Shown: piece after piece, positions 1 to 9,400 of the stretch
How positions within the stretch are numbered: position 1 is the stretch's first letter
How the letters are laid out: each line of letters starts with the position of its first letter
NCBI RefSeq assembly: GCF_009002475.1
Contig: NZ_AP019860.1
Span: 2,542,001 to 2,606,000 of the forward strand
Length of the DNA stretch: 64,000 nucleotides
Reading direction: 5' to 3'
Source of the DNA: Candidatus Uabimicrobium amorphum
GTDB taxonomy: Bacteria; Planctomycetota; Uabimicrobiia; Uabimicrobiales; Uabimicrobiaceae
Position numbers and translations under genes: made by a program
The notes under the pieces: model-generated
What the model saw: only the letters and a program-made list of their open reading frames with translations
The model's database searches: none
What the model was told of the DNA's origin: nothing

Positions 1-336
1 CTTAAACGGTGGTATGTGCACGCGAAATGTCGTTCCTCCCACGCGTATGTAGTGATTGTTTTCGACATGTGCTTCGGTAATGCGTTGAAAAAGAATTTTT
101 TGCGTCTTACTATCTGGTATTCCGTAAAAAGTGCCATTACTGCTACCTAAGTCCTGGATGTAACAATTATAGGGCGGCACAAACTCCAACAAGCAATGCA
201 AACGTGAAATTTTCGGATCTTGAGGAAAAGAAAAATACGCCTTTGGTGAACGGCCAATGGATATTTGATTGTAATCTTCAAAACTAAAAGTCTGTCCCTT
301 TAAAGCTCCCGCTACCACTTTCAAACAAATCTTCAT
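1..336 (-). CDS. FHA-domain protein, N-terminal part (runs off the window)
   Basis: Translating the minus strand from the ATG at 336 gives 112 residues with no stop before the window edge. The opening MKICLKVVAGALKGQTFSF, then IGRSP, ISRLHC and DLGSSNGTF are the diagnostic strands and loops of a forkhead-associated domain: the G-R of strand 3, the S-R-x-H phosphothreonine-binding loop and the S-S-N-G-T loop. FHA domains bind phosphothreonine, so this protein is a likely reader for the Ser/Thr kinases nearby. An AGAGG ribosome-binding site lies about 10 nt upstream. It is divergent from the HtrA gene. What follows the FHA domain is outside the window, so the full architecture is unknown. The family call is secure; the role is inferred. 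Confidence 0.85.
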   Translation of the reverse strand, partial: MKICLKVVAGALKGQTFSFEDYNQISIGRSPKAYFSFPQDPKISRLHCLLEFVPPYNCYIQDLGSSNGTFYGIPDSKTQKILFQRITEAHVENNHYIRVGGTTFRVHIPPFK

Positions 337-519
337 TTTTGTATTTTTCCTCTAAGGAATGATCTCATTGAAAAATCCTTTGTGTATACTTATGGCAAAA
401 AAGTGTTGTTTTTTGAATACATAGTTTCCAAACCACTACAAGTACAAAATATAACAAAAATATTCCTAAGAGTAAATTTTAAAAGGAGTTATCATTATAT
501 TTTTCATGTTTACGCACAA

Positions 520-536
520 TTGGCACACTACTTGCA
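520..536 (+). promoter_or_regulatory. Sigma-54 (RpoN) type -24/-12 promoter upstream of htrA
   Basis: The sequence reads TTGGCAC-N5-TTGCA, an exact match to the -24/-12 consensus with correct spacing between the GG and GC doublets. It faces the protease gene. Transcription would start near 546-547 and leave a leader of about 173 nt before the ATG at 720. Sigma-54 promoters need an AAA+ activator, so this would make the protease inducible. RpoN and activator genes are not in the window. Confidence 0.6.
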
Positions 537-600
537 TTTCAAGTAGGAAATTTCCTTATATTCCACAATAACAATTCGGTTTTGTGCGATGCCAATACCA

Positions 601-631
601 GACAATAGTCGTTAAGCAAACCACTATTGTC
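601..631. promoter_or_regulatory. Inverted repeat in the htrA leader
   Basis: GACAATAG at 601-608 is matched by its exact reverse complement CTATTGTC at 624-631, with 15 nt between them. It lies in the predicted 5' leader of the protease transcript. It could form an RNA hairpin or act as a two-half-site operator; the sequence alone cannot decide. Confidence 0.35.
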
Positions 632-653
632 CAGTACTTTGCAAATCGGCACA

Positions 654-667
654 AACAACATGTTGTT
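654..667. promoter_or_regulatory. 14-bp perfect palindrome before htrA
   Basis: AACAACATGTTGTT is a perfect palindrome starting 66 nt upstream of the protease ATG and 23 nt after the 601-631 inverted repeat. As DNA it has the form of a dimeric-regulator site. As RNA it lacks a loop, so a DNA role is the more natural reading. No regulator can be named. Confidence 0.3.
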
Positions 668-719
668 ACACAACAACAAGCAATAGTTCATTTAATTCCT
701 ATTAGGAAAGGAAATAAAA

Positions 720-2177
720 ATGCGACAAAAAATATTCATTATGACATGTGTTATTGCCATAATGGCAGTTGGTGTTATTGCTTTCCACACTCCAAGTATC
801 CAAGCCGATGATTCCCAAGATGCTGCGATTGCCAAGTTGCACCAGCAGTCTCAAGCATTTGTACAAGTAGCGAAAAGAACCACCCCCGCAGTTGTGCATA
901 TTGCTGTAGTGCGTAAGGTCTCTGGTCGAAATGGAAGCATGGATTTTTTTCGCAATCATCCATTTTTCCGCGACAATCCACGCTCCAAAAAGGCTCCACG
1001 TCAAAGAAAAGAGCAAGGCGCTGGTTCAGGAGTCATCATTGATCCACGTGGATATATTTTGAGTAACCATCACGTTGTGAAAAATGCAGAAGAAGTGACC
1101 GTCACCCTCAATGACCGTCGTAAATTCAAGGCCAAAGTCATCGGATCTGACTCCAAAACAGATGTTGCGGTAATTAAAATAGAGGCTAAAAATCTTCCCG
1201 TCGCTCCTCTCGGAAATTCATCGTCTTTACAAGTAGGGCAATGGGTACTTGCCATTGGTAACCCTTTTGGCCTTAGCCAAACCGTTACTGCTGGTATCGT
1301 TAGTGCAAAAGGACGCTCAGGTGTTGGAATCACCGAATACGAAGACTTTATCCAAACAGATGCAGCGATTAACCCTGGAAACTCCGGTGGGCCGCTTATC
1401 AACCTACACGGAGAAGTTATTGGTATTAATACTGCCATTCTTAGCCGTAGTGGTGGATACCAAGGAATTGGTTTTGCCATCCCTGTGAACCAAGCACGCA
1501 CAATCATGAAGCAAATCATTGCCAGTGGAAAGGTGCAGCGTTCGTGGTTAGGTGTACAAATTGAAGAAGTTACACCAGACATGGCACAGGCATTTGGACT
1601 AAATGAAGCCTTCGGTTGTTTGGTTCAACAAATTTTTCCCAACAGTCCCGCACGAAAAGCAGGAATACGCTCGGGTGATATTATCCTTTACTTCAACGGA
1701 AAAAAAATCACTCGCTCAGCACAATTGCGTAACACAGTAGCGACAACACCTGCAGGCTCAAAAGTTCCTGTGGAAATTTTCCGCAACCAAAAACGCAAAA
1801 CCATCTATGTTGTATTGGGTGATATCAAAAAAGCCACATGGAACGGACAAGGCACTCAACCACAACCTCAAGAGCAACCGACTCAAGATTCTGCCATTAT
1901 CGAAAGTCTGGGAATTGAAATTCAACAATTGACGCCAGACCTAGCAGAAGCTCTCGGAGTACAAACAGACAAAGGTGTGGTCATCACCGCTATCACCGAT
2001 GGCAGCGCTGCGTCGCGATCTTCACTACGTACCAACGATGTAATTAGTGAAATCAATCGTATGAGAATTAGAACAATCAGTGATGCCAAGAAAGTATTGT
2101 CTCAGCAAAAACAACTATACTTGTTCCGCGTCATCACCGGCGTTTCACGTCGCTATGTTGTTGTAAAAGGCAACTAA
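720..2177 (+). CDS. Periplasmic trypsin-like serine protease, HtrA/DegP family, two PDZ domains
   Basis: The 485-residue protein degrades or refolds damaged envelope proteins in members of this family. A hydrophobic export segment spans residues 5-22 (signal peptide or signal anchor). The catalytic triad is His118 (SNHHVV), Asp148 (KTDVAV) and Ser222 (NPGNSGGPL), the strict HtrA motifs. PDZ1 lies at roughly 275-370 and PDZ2 at roughly 392-480, joined by a Gln/Pro-rich linker near 382-390, so the length and layout match DegP/DegQ rather than single-PDZ DegS. An AGGAAAGGA ribosome site sits just before the ATG. A sigma-54-like promoter with palindromes precedes it, suggesting stress control. 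It is convergent with the STAND gene. The exact paralogue (degP, degQ or mucD) cannot be assigned. Confidence 0.95.
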   Translation: MRQKIFIMTCVIAIMAVGVIAFHTPSIQADDSQDAAIAKLHQQSQAFVQVAKRTTPAVVHIAVVRKVSGRNGSMDFFRNHPFFRDNPRSKKAPRQRKEQGAGSGVIIDPRGYILSNHHVVKNAEEVTVTLNDRRKFKAKVIGSDSKTDVAVIKIEAKNLPVAPLGNSSSLQVGQWVLAIGNPFGLSQTVTAGIVSAKGRSGVGITEYEDFIQTDAAINPGNSGGPLINLHGEVIGINTAILSRSGGYQGIGFAIPVNQARTIMKQIIASGKVQRSWLGVQIEEVTPDMAQAFGLNEAFGCLVQQIFPNSPARKAGIRSGDIILYFNGKKITRSAQLRNTVATTPAGSKVPVEIFRNQKRKTIYVVLGDIKKATWNGQGTQPQPQEQPTQDSAIIESLGIEIQQLTPDLAEALGVQTDKGVVITAITDGSAASRSSLRTNDVISEINRMRIRTISDAKKVLSQQKQLYLFRVITGVSRRYVVVKGN

Positions 2178-2208
2178 CCACAAATAAATACATGAAAAAT
2201 TCCCTCTG

Positions 2209-2240
2209 GGTGTCGCCCCTGCTTTTGCAGGGATGACACC
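2209..2240. terminator. REP-like hairpin between htrA and the STAND gene
   Basis: GGTGTC and GACACC flank an inner CCCTGC/GCAGGG stem with a TTTT loop, giving a strong 32-nt hairpin 31 nt past the htrA stop. It sits between convergent genes and could terminate both. The absence of a clear T-run and the resemblance of the core to common dispersed palindromes make a REP-type element equally likely. A weaker palindrome (ATGTG...CACAT) follows near 2270-2294. Confidence 0.5.
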
Positions 2241-2342
2241 ATAAGGGGTTTATATCTTAGCTTGACAGCCATGTGCTTTCGTAGGAGTGACACATCAGAG
2301 GTTTCATCTTTGATGTGGGCAGAAAACACTTTCGGACAACTC

Positions 2343-5300
2343 TTAAAACGAACCATTCCCACCACACAATTGGAAAATAGGCAAATACCCACTACCTGTA
2401 CTTCCGGAAATGACATTATTTTTGTTCATACAAATCAAATCAATGCTCTGTGGCCACCATGCAACGATTTCATCACTCTCGCGATCGATAATTACCGTGC
2501 GTAGATTCGTAGAGGAAGCAAGATAACGTACATCGTCATCCAATACATGATCGATATGAATTTTGCCATACATTTCCTTCATGCATTCTAGGGTTTGCAC
2601 ATTCCATATTTTGACCATGCCATCCCAGCCCCACGAAGCAAGACGTTGTCCATCTTTGCTGTAGCGTACACTGGAGATATTGCGTCTGTGACCAGCAATG
2701 TTGTGAAGACACTTGCCATTTTCGGTATCCCATATACACAAACGGCAATCTTCCGAAGCAGAGACGAGATGCTTTCCATCGGGACTATAGTCAATATCTC
2801 TCACCCATTTTTTATGTTCATGTAGCACAAATAAACACTCACCAGAATCGCGATTCCAAATGCGAACGCGACTGTCTTTACTGCACGAAGCAATTTGCTG
2901 ATTCGCAGGGTGAAATATAACTTTTTGTACCCAATCTTCATGACCTACGTATTTTTGTATACACTCTCCGCTCGCGATATCCCACAAACATATTGTCTTA
3001 TCTCGGCTCGCGGAAAGAACTAGTTTTTCTTCTTTGTCTACGCAAATGTGCGTGATACCGCTTTTGTGTTTTGTGCGAATAGAGCGATGTTCATCATCAC
3101 TCCATATATAGATGTGGCGATCATTACCTGCAGCGAGTATTTTCTGCGAATTTGGTGCGTATGCCAACGTATTAATACGTCCCTCTCCACCACAGAAACT
3201 GGTCACGAGTTCCCCAGTTTCTTTCCACAACTTTACACTGCGGTCCCACGAAGCCGAGATGAAGTGCTGCGATTTTTGCCAACTGATTTCACATATTTTA
3301 TCTTGGTGTTCATCATTTTGCTCGATAACAGCTTTTTGTTCCAGATTCCATAGACAAACGGATTTGTCCTTTGAACACGAAGCAAGATACTTTCCCCTAG
3401 GAGAAAAATCGACACCGTGCAAACGCGATTGATGCCCTTGTAATACGCTCAAACATTTTCCGCTGGCAAAATCCCAAACGCGTATGTGTTTATCTTCACC
3501 ACCAGAAGCAATCAGTGTTCCGCAAGGAGAAACATCCACAGCGTTTACGCCACCAACGGTATGGCCAAGTAATACTTTTTCGCACTCATTGGTGTCCAGA
3601 TTCCATATGCGAACCGATTTATCTCTCGAACTAGAAATGACTTTGTTTTGCGTAGGATGAAATACCACACTCCACACTTCCGCATCGTGTTGAAACTTCG
3701 CAACTTGCTGCTTGCTTTCCAAATCCCAAATACGTACACTTGCGTCTCTTGATCCCGACGCTAAAAATTTTCCATTTGGATGAAAAGCCACACTTTTTAT
3801 CCAATCTTCATGTCCATGCAAGCTAGCGACTTTTTCATGTGAAGAGATACGTCTTATGGTAATGGAATTGTCTTCTCGACCACCACATGCCCAAAATTCG
3901 CCATTTACATCAAGGCATTCTAGTTTATCGAGATTTTCCTCAATAGTGTGACAGCACTCACCACTTTTAAAATCCCAAACCTTAACGCAACCATCGCGAC
4001 TTGTCGAGATGACATAGTCACCGTCGCAAGTGTAACGCGCTTTAGTAACGCCGGCTTGATGACCACGCAAGACTTGAAAACACTCTCCAGTCGCCACATC
4101 CCACACGCGTATTTTCATATCGTATAATCCACCGGTGGATACCATGGTTTCCCCATCCGGCGAAAAAGTCACATCGTGGATTCTTCCGAAGTGAAAACGC
4201 AAGTTCTTTTCTAAAGGAGAATGTAAAAGATTTTGCGGTGGCTTTAAACTACGAATCCAGTAGTGCGGTGTTTTTTCTTTCTCTTCGCGCCATGCTTCAA
4301 CGAATAAGTGAATGGCACTTTGCTTTTCTGTCCAATAGCCAAGATTCCATGCTGTTTGGAAAAGCGATTGCGGATTACGGCGTAAAAAAGGTAGTTGTGA
4401 CTGGATAATACGATATAAATCAGAGATTAGGTTCAAGTTAGAACACAAAGAAAATTTGTTTTGTACTTCTATATCGCTGGGGACAGGTACTGATTTTTCA
4501 AACAAAACACGTTTTAAATCTTCAGCCAAATCTTCCATCATCTTTGCTTTCTTTTCGAGAAAAGAAATATCCGTCAACATTTCAATAAGAGTTGTATACT
4601 CCTCCCCCCACTGCAACTGATATGGCAACTCGTACTGTGTTCGTTCGTAATCAAATCCTTTGTGTTGTAAATATTCAGAGAGAAATTGATGATAGAAACG
4701 TAACTTTGCTTTCCCCAAACGCATTTTTACTGTACGTTCAAATTCAGGATGAAAAAAAGTAAACAAATGGTTACGCCTCGTGATAAAGTTTGCCAAGGAC
4801 TTTTGAATGACAAGAACAAGATCCCCGCCGACCATTTCATCGCCTTTTTTCCATGACAAAATTTCTTCAATTTCATTTTCGGAAAGACCAGAACGACTTG
4901 CCGCAATACATCCGAGGTAACGTTCGATTAAATTCTCGCCATATTTTTTCTCTAATCGCAACAAAACTTGCTCAAATAATTTGTCAATGCTTTCTGCCAG
5001 TTGTCCTACCGCCATACCAGAAGACAACATTTCATCGAAAGCCACTTTTAAAAACAGAGGACTTCCCGCTGCGCGTTTTTTGAGAATGGCCTTATCCGCG
5101 TAATCCAATTCACAACTGTGGTTTTCTTCGTAGTATTTGATCAGCGCTTCGATTTCTTCTTCTTGAAGAGGGGGAAGGTCAATTGTCTTCAGGTTGGTTA
5201 TTTGTGAAATTTTTGGCCACGGTTCTACAGGACGCGTCGTCAAAATAACGCGTATATTCTGTGGCAAATTACGTGGAAGCCAGTTAAGTTCAAGAGCTCT

Positions 5301-6269
5301 GCCTTGTCCTTCGTCAAGGCCATCAATACATAGAACTACTTTGTTTTTTGTCGTCTCTAATGCATTCGCAATCGTTCCACGTAAGTCATCTTCGCTAAAG
5401 TCTTCGTCTAAGATCTGTAATTTTTGTAACTGTTCGCCAATACTTTCCAGTATTTTGTTCACCTGTGCGGTGCTCGTTCCCCCCATACTCATGTAATGCC
5501 ATACAACTTTAGCTTCTTTTTCTAAAAGTTCATGGATAAAATACGCCAACAGTGCCGACTTTCCCGTTCCAGCAACGGCACAAACGCACATGTAGTTATG
5601 CGCATCTTCACTCTCTACGAAGTCGCGTAACTGCTGCAAATACGCTTCACGACCCACAAAACCTTTGACTTTCTCATTGATGATGTCTACGCGCGAATCC
5701 GCCATAGACGAAACTTGAAAACTCATCTGTTGTGGATAATCGCGCTCCAAACGCGCCTCTAACTCACTCTCGATTACCTGTAAAATGGTTTCGCTAGATA
5801 TATAGGGAAAAGCCTCTTCACCCTCGTCGCGCAATTTTTGCTTTAATTTTTTCATGGATTGTAAATCTTCGGCAAGTTCATCGACATCGTCGCGTTCTCG
5901 GTCTTCGAGAAGATAGAAACGTTTATCGCGATCTATTTTTTCCTGTGAATGGCGAATTTCCATTTCGGTAATCGATAAACGTTCTATGTTCTCTTGCCCC
6001 GCAACGTTTTTTTCGGGACGCCAACCATAACGATGGCCTAAAATTCCAACAAAATACTGGCATTCATCTATCTTTTCCAAACACCAGCCTACCAGATCTT
6101 CTTCGTCGTGTTTTTGCCGCCAACGTAAATCATAAGGAACAATCGCTATCTTGCGTTCGTAAAATTTTTGCTGCAAATTGCGAAAAATTTGAGCCAGTTT
6201 GTCTCTCTCCAACTCCAAATCTTTAAATGTAGAGCTGATAAAAATCTTCACGGTCTTCCACACGTACAT
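2343..6269 (-). CDS. DUF4062-NACHT-WD40 STAND NTPase, 1308 residues
   Basis: The N-terminus (about 5-120) is a DUF4062 module with the family signature IFISSTFKDLELERDKL and a HRYGW motif, as at the front of eukaryotic NWD1, NPHP3 and TEP1. A NACHT NTPase follows: Walker A AVAGTGKS (231-238), Walker B with the NACHT hallmark DGLDE (316-320) and sensor TTRP (344-347). From about residue 690 there are 13 clear WD40 repeats of about 42 residues with GH...WD spacing plus a degenerate 14th, enough for two seven-bladed propellers. STAND proteins are switches: the repeats sense a ligand, the NTPase oligomerises and the N-terminal module acts. No signal peptide or TM segment is seen, so it is cytosolic. 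AAAGG lies about 11 nt before the ATG. A role in defence or programmed death is inference. Confidence 0.92.
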   Translation of the reverse strand: MYVWKTVKIFISSTFKDLELERDKLAQIFRNLQQKFYERKIAIVPYDLRWRQKHDEEDLVGWCLEKIDECQYFVGILGHRYGWRPEKNVAGQENIERLSITEMEIRHSQEKIDRDKRFYLLEDRERDDVDELAEDLQSMKKLKQKLRDEGEEAFPYISSETILQVIESELEARLERDYPQQMSFQVSSMADSRVDIINEKVKGFVGREAYLQQLRDFVESEDAHNYMCVCAVAGTGKSALLAYFIHELLEKEAKVVWHYMSMGGTSTAQVNKILESIGEQLQKLQILDEDFSEDDLRGTIANALETTKNKVVLCIDGLDEGQGRALELNWLPRNLPQNIRVILTTRPVEPWPKISQITNLKTIDLPPLQEEEIEALIKYYEENHSCELDYADKAILKKRAAGSPLFLKVAFDEMLSSGMAVGQLAESIDKLFEQVLLRLEKKYGENLIERYLGCIAASRSGLSENEIEEILSWKKGDEMVGGDLVLVIQKSLANFITRRNHLFTFFHPEFERTVKMRLGKAKLRFYHQFLSEYLQHKGFDYERTQYELPYQLQWGEEYTTLIEMLTDISFLEKKAKMMEDLAEDLKRVLFEKSVPVPSDIEVQNKFSLCSNLNLISDLYRIIQSQLPFLRRNPQSLFQTAWNLGYWTEKQSAIHLFVEAWREEKEKTPHYWIRSLKPPQNLLHSPLEKNLRFHFGRIHDVTFSPDGETMVSTGGLYDMKIRVWDVATGECFQVLRGHQAGVTKARYTCDGDYVISTSRDGCVKVWDFKSGECCHTIEENLDKLECLDVNGEFWACGGREDNSITIRRISSHEKVASLHGHEDWIKSVAFHPNGKFLASGSRDASVRIWDLESKQQVAKFQHDAEVWSVVFHPTQNKVISSSRDKSVRIWNLDTNECEKVLLGHTVGGVNAVDVSPCGTLIASGGEDKHIRVWDFASGKCLSVLQGHQSRLHGVDFSPRGKYLASCSKDKSVCLWNLEQKAVIEQNDEHQDKICEISWQKSQHFISASWDRSVKLWKETGELVTSFCGGEGRINTLAYAPNSQKILAAGNDRHIYIWSDDEHRSIRTKHKSGITHICVDKEEKLVLSASRDKTICLWDIASGECIQKYVGHEDWVQKVIFHPANQQIASCSKDSRVRIWNRDSGECLFVLHEHKKWVRDIDYSPDGKHLVSASEDCRLCIWDTENGKCLHNIAGHRRNISSVRYSKDGQRLASWGWDGMVKIWNVQTLECMKEMYGKIHIDHVLDDDVRYLASSTNLRTVIIDRESDEIVAWWPQSIDLICMNKNNVISGSTGSGYLPIFQLCGGNGSF

Positions 6270-6402
6270 ACAAGCGCAACCTTTCTAGGGTACTTTCCAA
6301 GGATACAAAAGTGAGTACAACTTTATTAATCTATTACGTAGTTTTGTTTTTTGCAAAGTTATTTTATGAAATTTTCCCAATGCACCGTGTGAAAGAAAGC
6401 AC

Positions 6403-6431
6403 TTGCGAAAAACACATTTACCGCCTATAAT
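6403..6431 (+). promoter_or_regulatory. Sigma-70 type promoter for the 6482 kinase gene
   Basis: TTGCGA at 6403-6408 and a perfect TATAAT at 6426-6431 are separated by 17 nt. The start point would be near 6438, leaving a 44-nt leader to the ATG at 6482 with AGGAA ahead of it. It lies in the divergent gap with the STAND gene. Confidence 0.55.
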
Positions 6432-6481
6432 AAAAAAAACTTGCGATAAACTTTCTAACCGATAAATACAGGAATACAACC

Positions 6482-9400
6482 ATGGTTAACGAATTTAAAA
6501 TTGCCCAAAAAGCAATAGAGATCGGATTAATTTCAAAGAGTCAATTAGACGAATGTCTAAAGATACAAGAAGACATCGGTTCTCTGGGAATGGACCAAAA
6601 AACTCTGAAAGAAATCCTTGTATCCAAGCAGTACATCTCTCAAGAAAATTGGCAAGAGACTGCAAATAACATAATGGAATTTGATGGAAATCCTTTCAAC
6701 GACTCTACTCATAAAACAGTAAAGTTAGGCGAATCAGACGAAACAGTGCCTTCAATAGAAAGAGAGATAATTCCCACAAAAAATGTTCCTGTAATTGATG
6801 GTTATGATATTGTCGAAGAAATCGGTAAAGGTGCCATGGGAAGTGTATATCGCGGTATACAAGTTTCGATGGAACGTCCCGTTGCTATTAAGGTTCTGGA
6901 AAAGAAACTCAGCAAGGATAAAAACCTAGTGGATCGTTTCACTTTAGAAGCGCGTACCACAGCTCGTTTAAGTCATGACAACATCATTGGTGGTATTGAT
7001 GCCGGAAAAACCAAAGATGGCATTCACTACTTTGTCATGGAGTTTATCGAAGGGCAATCCATCGGTGACCTACTAGATGCAGAAGGTAAATTGGAAGTAG
7101 AAGAGGCAGCTAATATTGTATTGCAAATAGCGGACGCTCTAGATTATGCCCACCAAGAAGGCATTATTCACCGTGACATTAAACCAGACAATGTCATCCT
7201 AACAGAAGAAGGTATTCCCAAACTATGTGACCTCGGATTAGTAAGAGATTTTGGAAATGATAGTCGCCTCACCATGGAAGGACATGCGTTAGGTACTCCT
7301 CACTATATATCTCCAGAACAAGCACGCGGTCTTCGCGACAGCATTGATCACCGCTCTGACATATATTCCCTTGGGGCAAGTTTCTATCACATGATCACAG
7401 GTAGCCCACCTTTTCCACAAAAAAATCCGGCAGTGGTTTGTGCGATGCATGCCACAAAACCATTCCCACATCCGCATTCTATCGATGAGAGTATTCCACA
7501 ACAAGTATGTAAAATCATAGAGCGCTGTACGCAGAAAAAACAAAACAAGCGCTACCAATCCTGCGCAGAAATCGTAAACGATTTGCGTCAATTCCTTGAT
7601 GGCTATACACCTTTCCAGGGCGATATAGAAAGCGAAGGAGACAACTACGACGATTACGATGATTATGACGATTACGATGAAACAGAAAAACCCTTGGAAT
7701 TTGTCGATGAACCACAACAACAACAGCGTTCTGGCAGAGCGAGACGACGCGCGGTTTACCGCCCTGTTCCCGTACGTCAAGTTGTTGCTGCCAAAAGCTA
7801 TTCAACGTCGTCCATTGTCGTTGCAGTTCTCTCGGTACTTATTTTATTTGCTGGTACCGGCTACTTTATTTACGCATACTTCATTGCCGACAAAGGCAAA
7901 AAACCACCACAAAAAAATACCAATCCCGTTACGCAAAAAGACGACTTTGAAAAAATCAAAGCCGCCATTGTTGTGTCTTTGCCAAACACCAGTGTCATAG
8001 ATCTCAATAACCGCGAAGTTGTAAAAGAGGAACAAAGCAAATACGCCGATCTCAAAAAAGAATATAAGACAAAAATAGAAAAAGATGAGAAACTACAGCC
8101 TTACAAGAAGCGTATTTTAAGCCTAATTGATGACGAAGAAAAAAAATTCGTAAATAACCTCAAGATCGAATCGCAAAAACACTATGAAAAAATAATGAAG
8201 GATGTCAAAAAAGCCGAAGAGCGTTGGGAACGCAAAGATGAAAATGATCCTTCGATCGATTTGAAAACGGCTTACGATCTTTTGGAGTCTTTTCCCAAGG
8301 GGCTGGATGAAACAGAAAAAGGCAAAGAAATTCTACAAAAGAAAGACAACATATTATATGTTCTCAACCAAGAACTACAACGCGATGAAAAAAGAGCCAA
8401 AATCTTACGTCGAAAAGAAAAGTATCCGCAAGCACAAAAGATCTATAACAAAATGTTGCTGTTCGCTCCTGATGCCGACAAACTGCGTTTAAAATCAGCA
8501 TTACAACAAACAAAAAACGAATACAAAAAACTACAAAGACGCGTGCTAAAAAAAGAAGGAGCCGCATTTCGCGCCGGAATCGATCGTCCACTACTAAAAG
8601 GCATTGACTCCTATGGTCAAGCAGAAGAACATTGCAAAAGTTACCAAGATAAACCGGGTTTTGAGAGCATTGTAGAAAAAGAGTTACAAAAACTACGCTA
8701 TTACACCGAAGTGGCCAAACAGTTAAAAAATAAAAAACTGTTAAAAGAGCTCGATAATGGTAAAAGCGCATTGCGCAAAATGCGTATAGATGTCAATGAC
8801 TCCAGCCTATGGGCACTTGCCGTTGCGGTCATTCCTTACGGTTATGTACGCGAATCTTATGAGATTTTAAGTAAAAATCCATACAATAACAAAATATATA
8901 CCGACTATCTTTCGGAAAAGATTGCCAATCAAGATACAGAGATCCTGTATAAAAAGGCTTCCAAAGCCCTAAAGAACGATCTAAAAAAGGCCTTTTCCTA
9001 CATAAGTAAACTACAATCGCGCAAGTACAAAAAAACCACTTATTACAAGAAAAACGCCAAGAAAATTAATCGTCTACAAAAAAATGTAGAGTCTAGCTAC
9101 TTAAAAAAGTATGCGATAGAACTTTATTTTGCCAATCCATTCACCAAGCTAGACCACAAAACCATGGAGTTTACCGTTGACTATGCATTTGATAGTAACA
9201 AGCATTTACAAGATTTCTTCGGTACCACGCAAAAACAACTGTGCGGCATTAAAGACTTACAACTGCACAGTTTTGCCAATCAAACCAAAGATGTTTTTGA
9301 GATTTATTGGAAAGGTAAAGTACGTGGAAATATCAATGTAGAAGTTTTCGTTACACCTAACGATGACGAAACGAGTAACATAGGATTGTGCTTTTTCAAA

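Larger units (their letters stand above)
337..719. other. Divergent intergenic region, FHA gene / htrA
   Basis: This 383-nt AT-rich stretch between two divergent genes has no convincing coding sequence. It holds a sigma-54-like promoter (520-536), an inverted repeat (601-631) and a perfect palindrome (654-667), all in or just before the predicted 5' leader of the protease gene. No sigma-70-type promoter stands out for either gene. Confidence 0.6.

Noticed and set aside
720..6269. HtrA protease plus STAND NTPase as a two-gene defence system
   Set aside because: The genes are convergent and separated by a REP-like hairpin, HtrA has a signal peptide and the domain layout of a housekeeping protease, so a functional link is unsupported.
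6285..6479. 64-residue minus-strand frame in the divergent gap between the STAND gene and the 6482 kinase
   Set aside because: It covers the predicted promoter of the kinase gene, has no ribosome site and no recognisable protein pattern.
7289..7780. 163-residue minus-strand frame opposite the 6482 kinase
   Set aside because: It lies inside a kinase domain with intact motifs; its Ile/Val repeats are the antisense of the Asp/Tyr tract.
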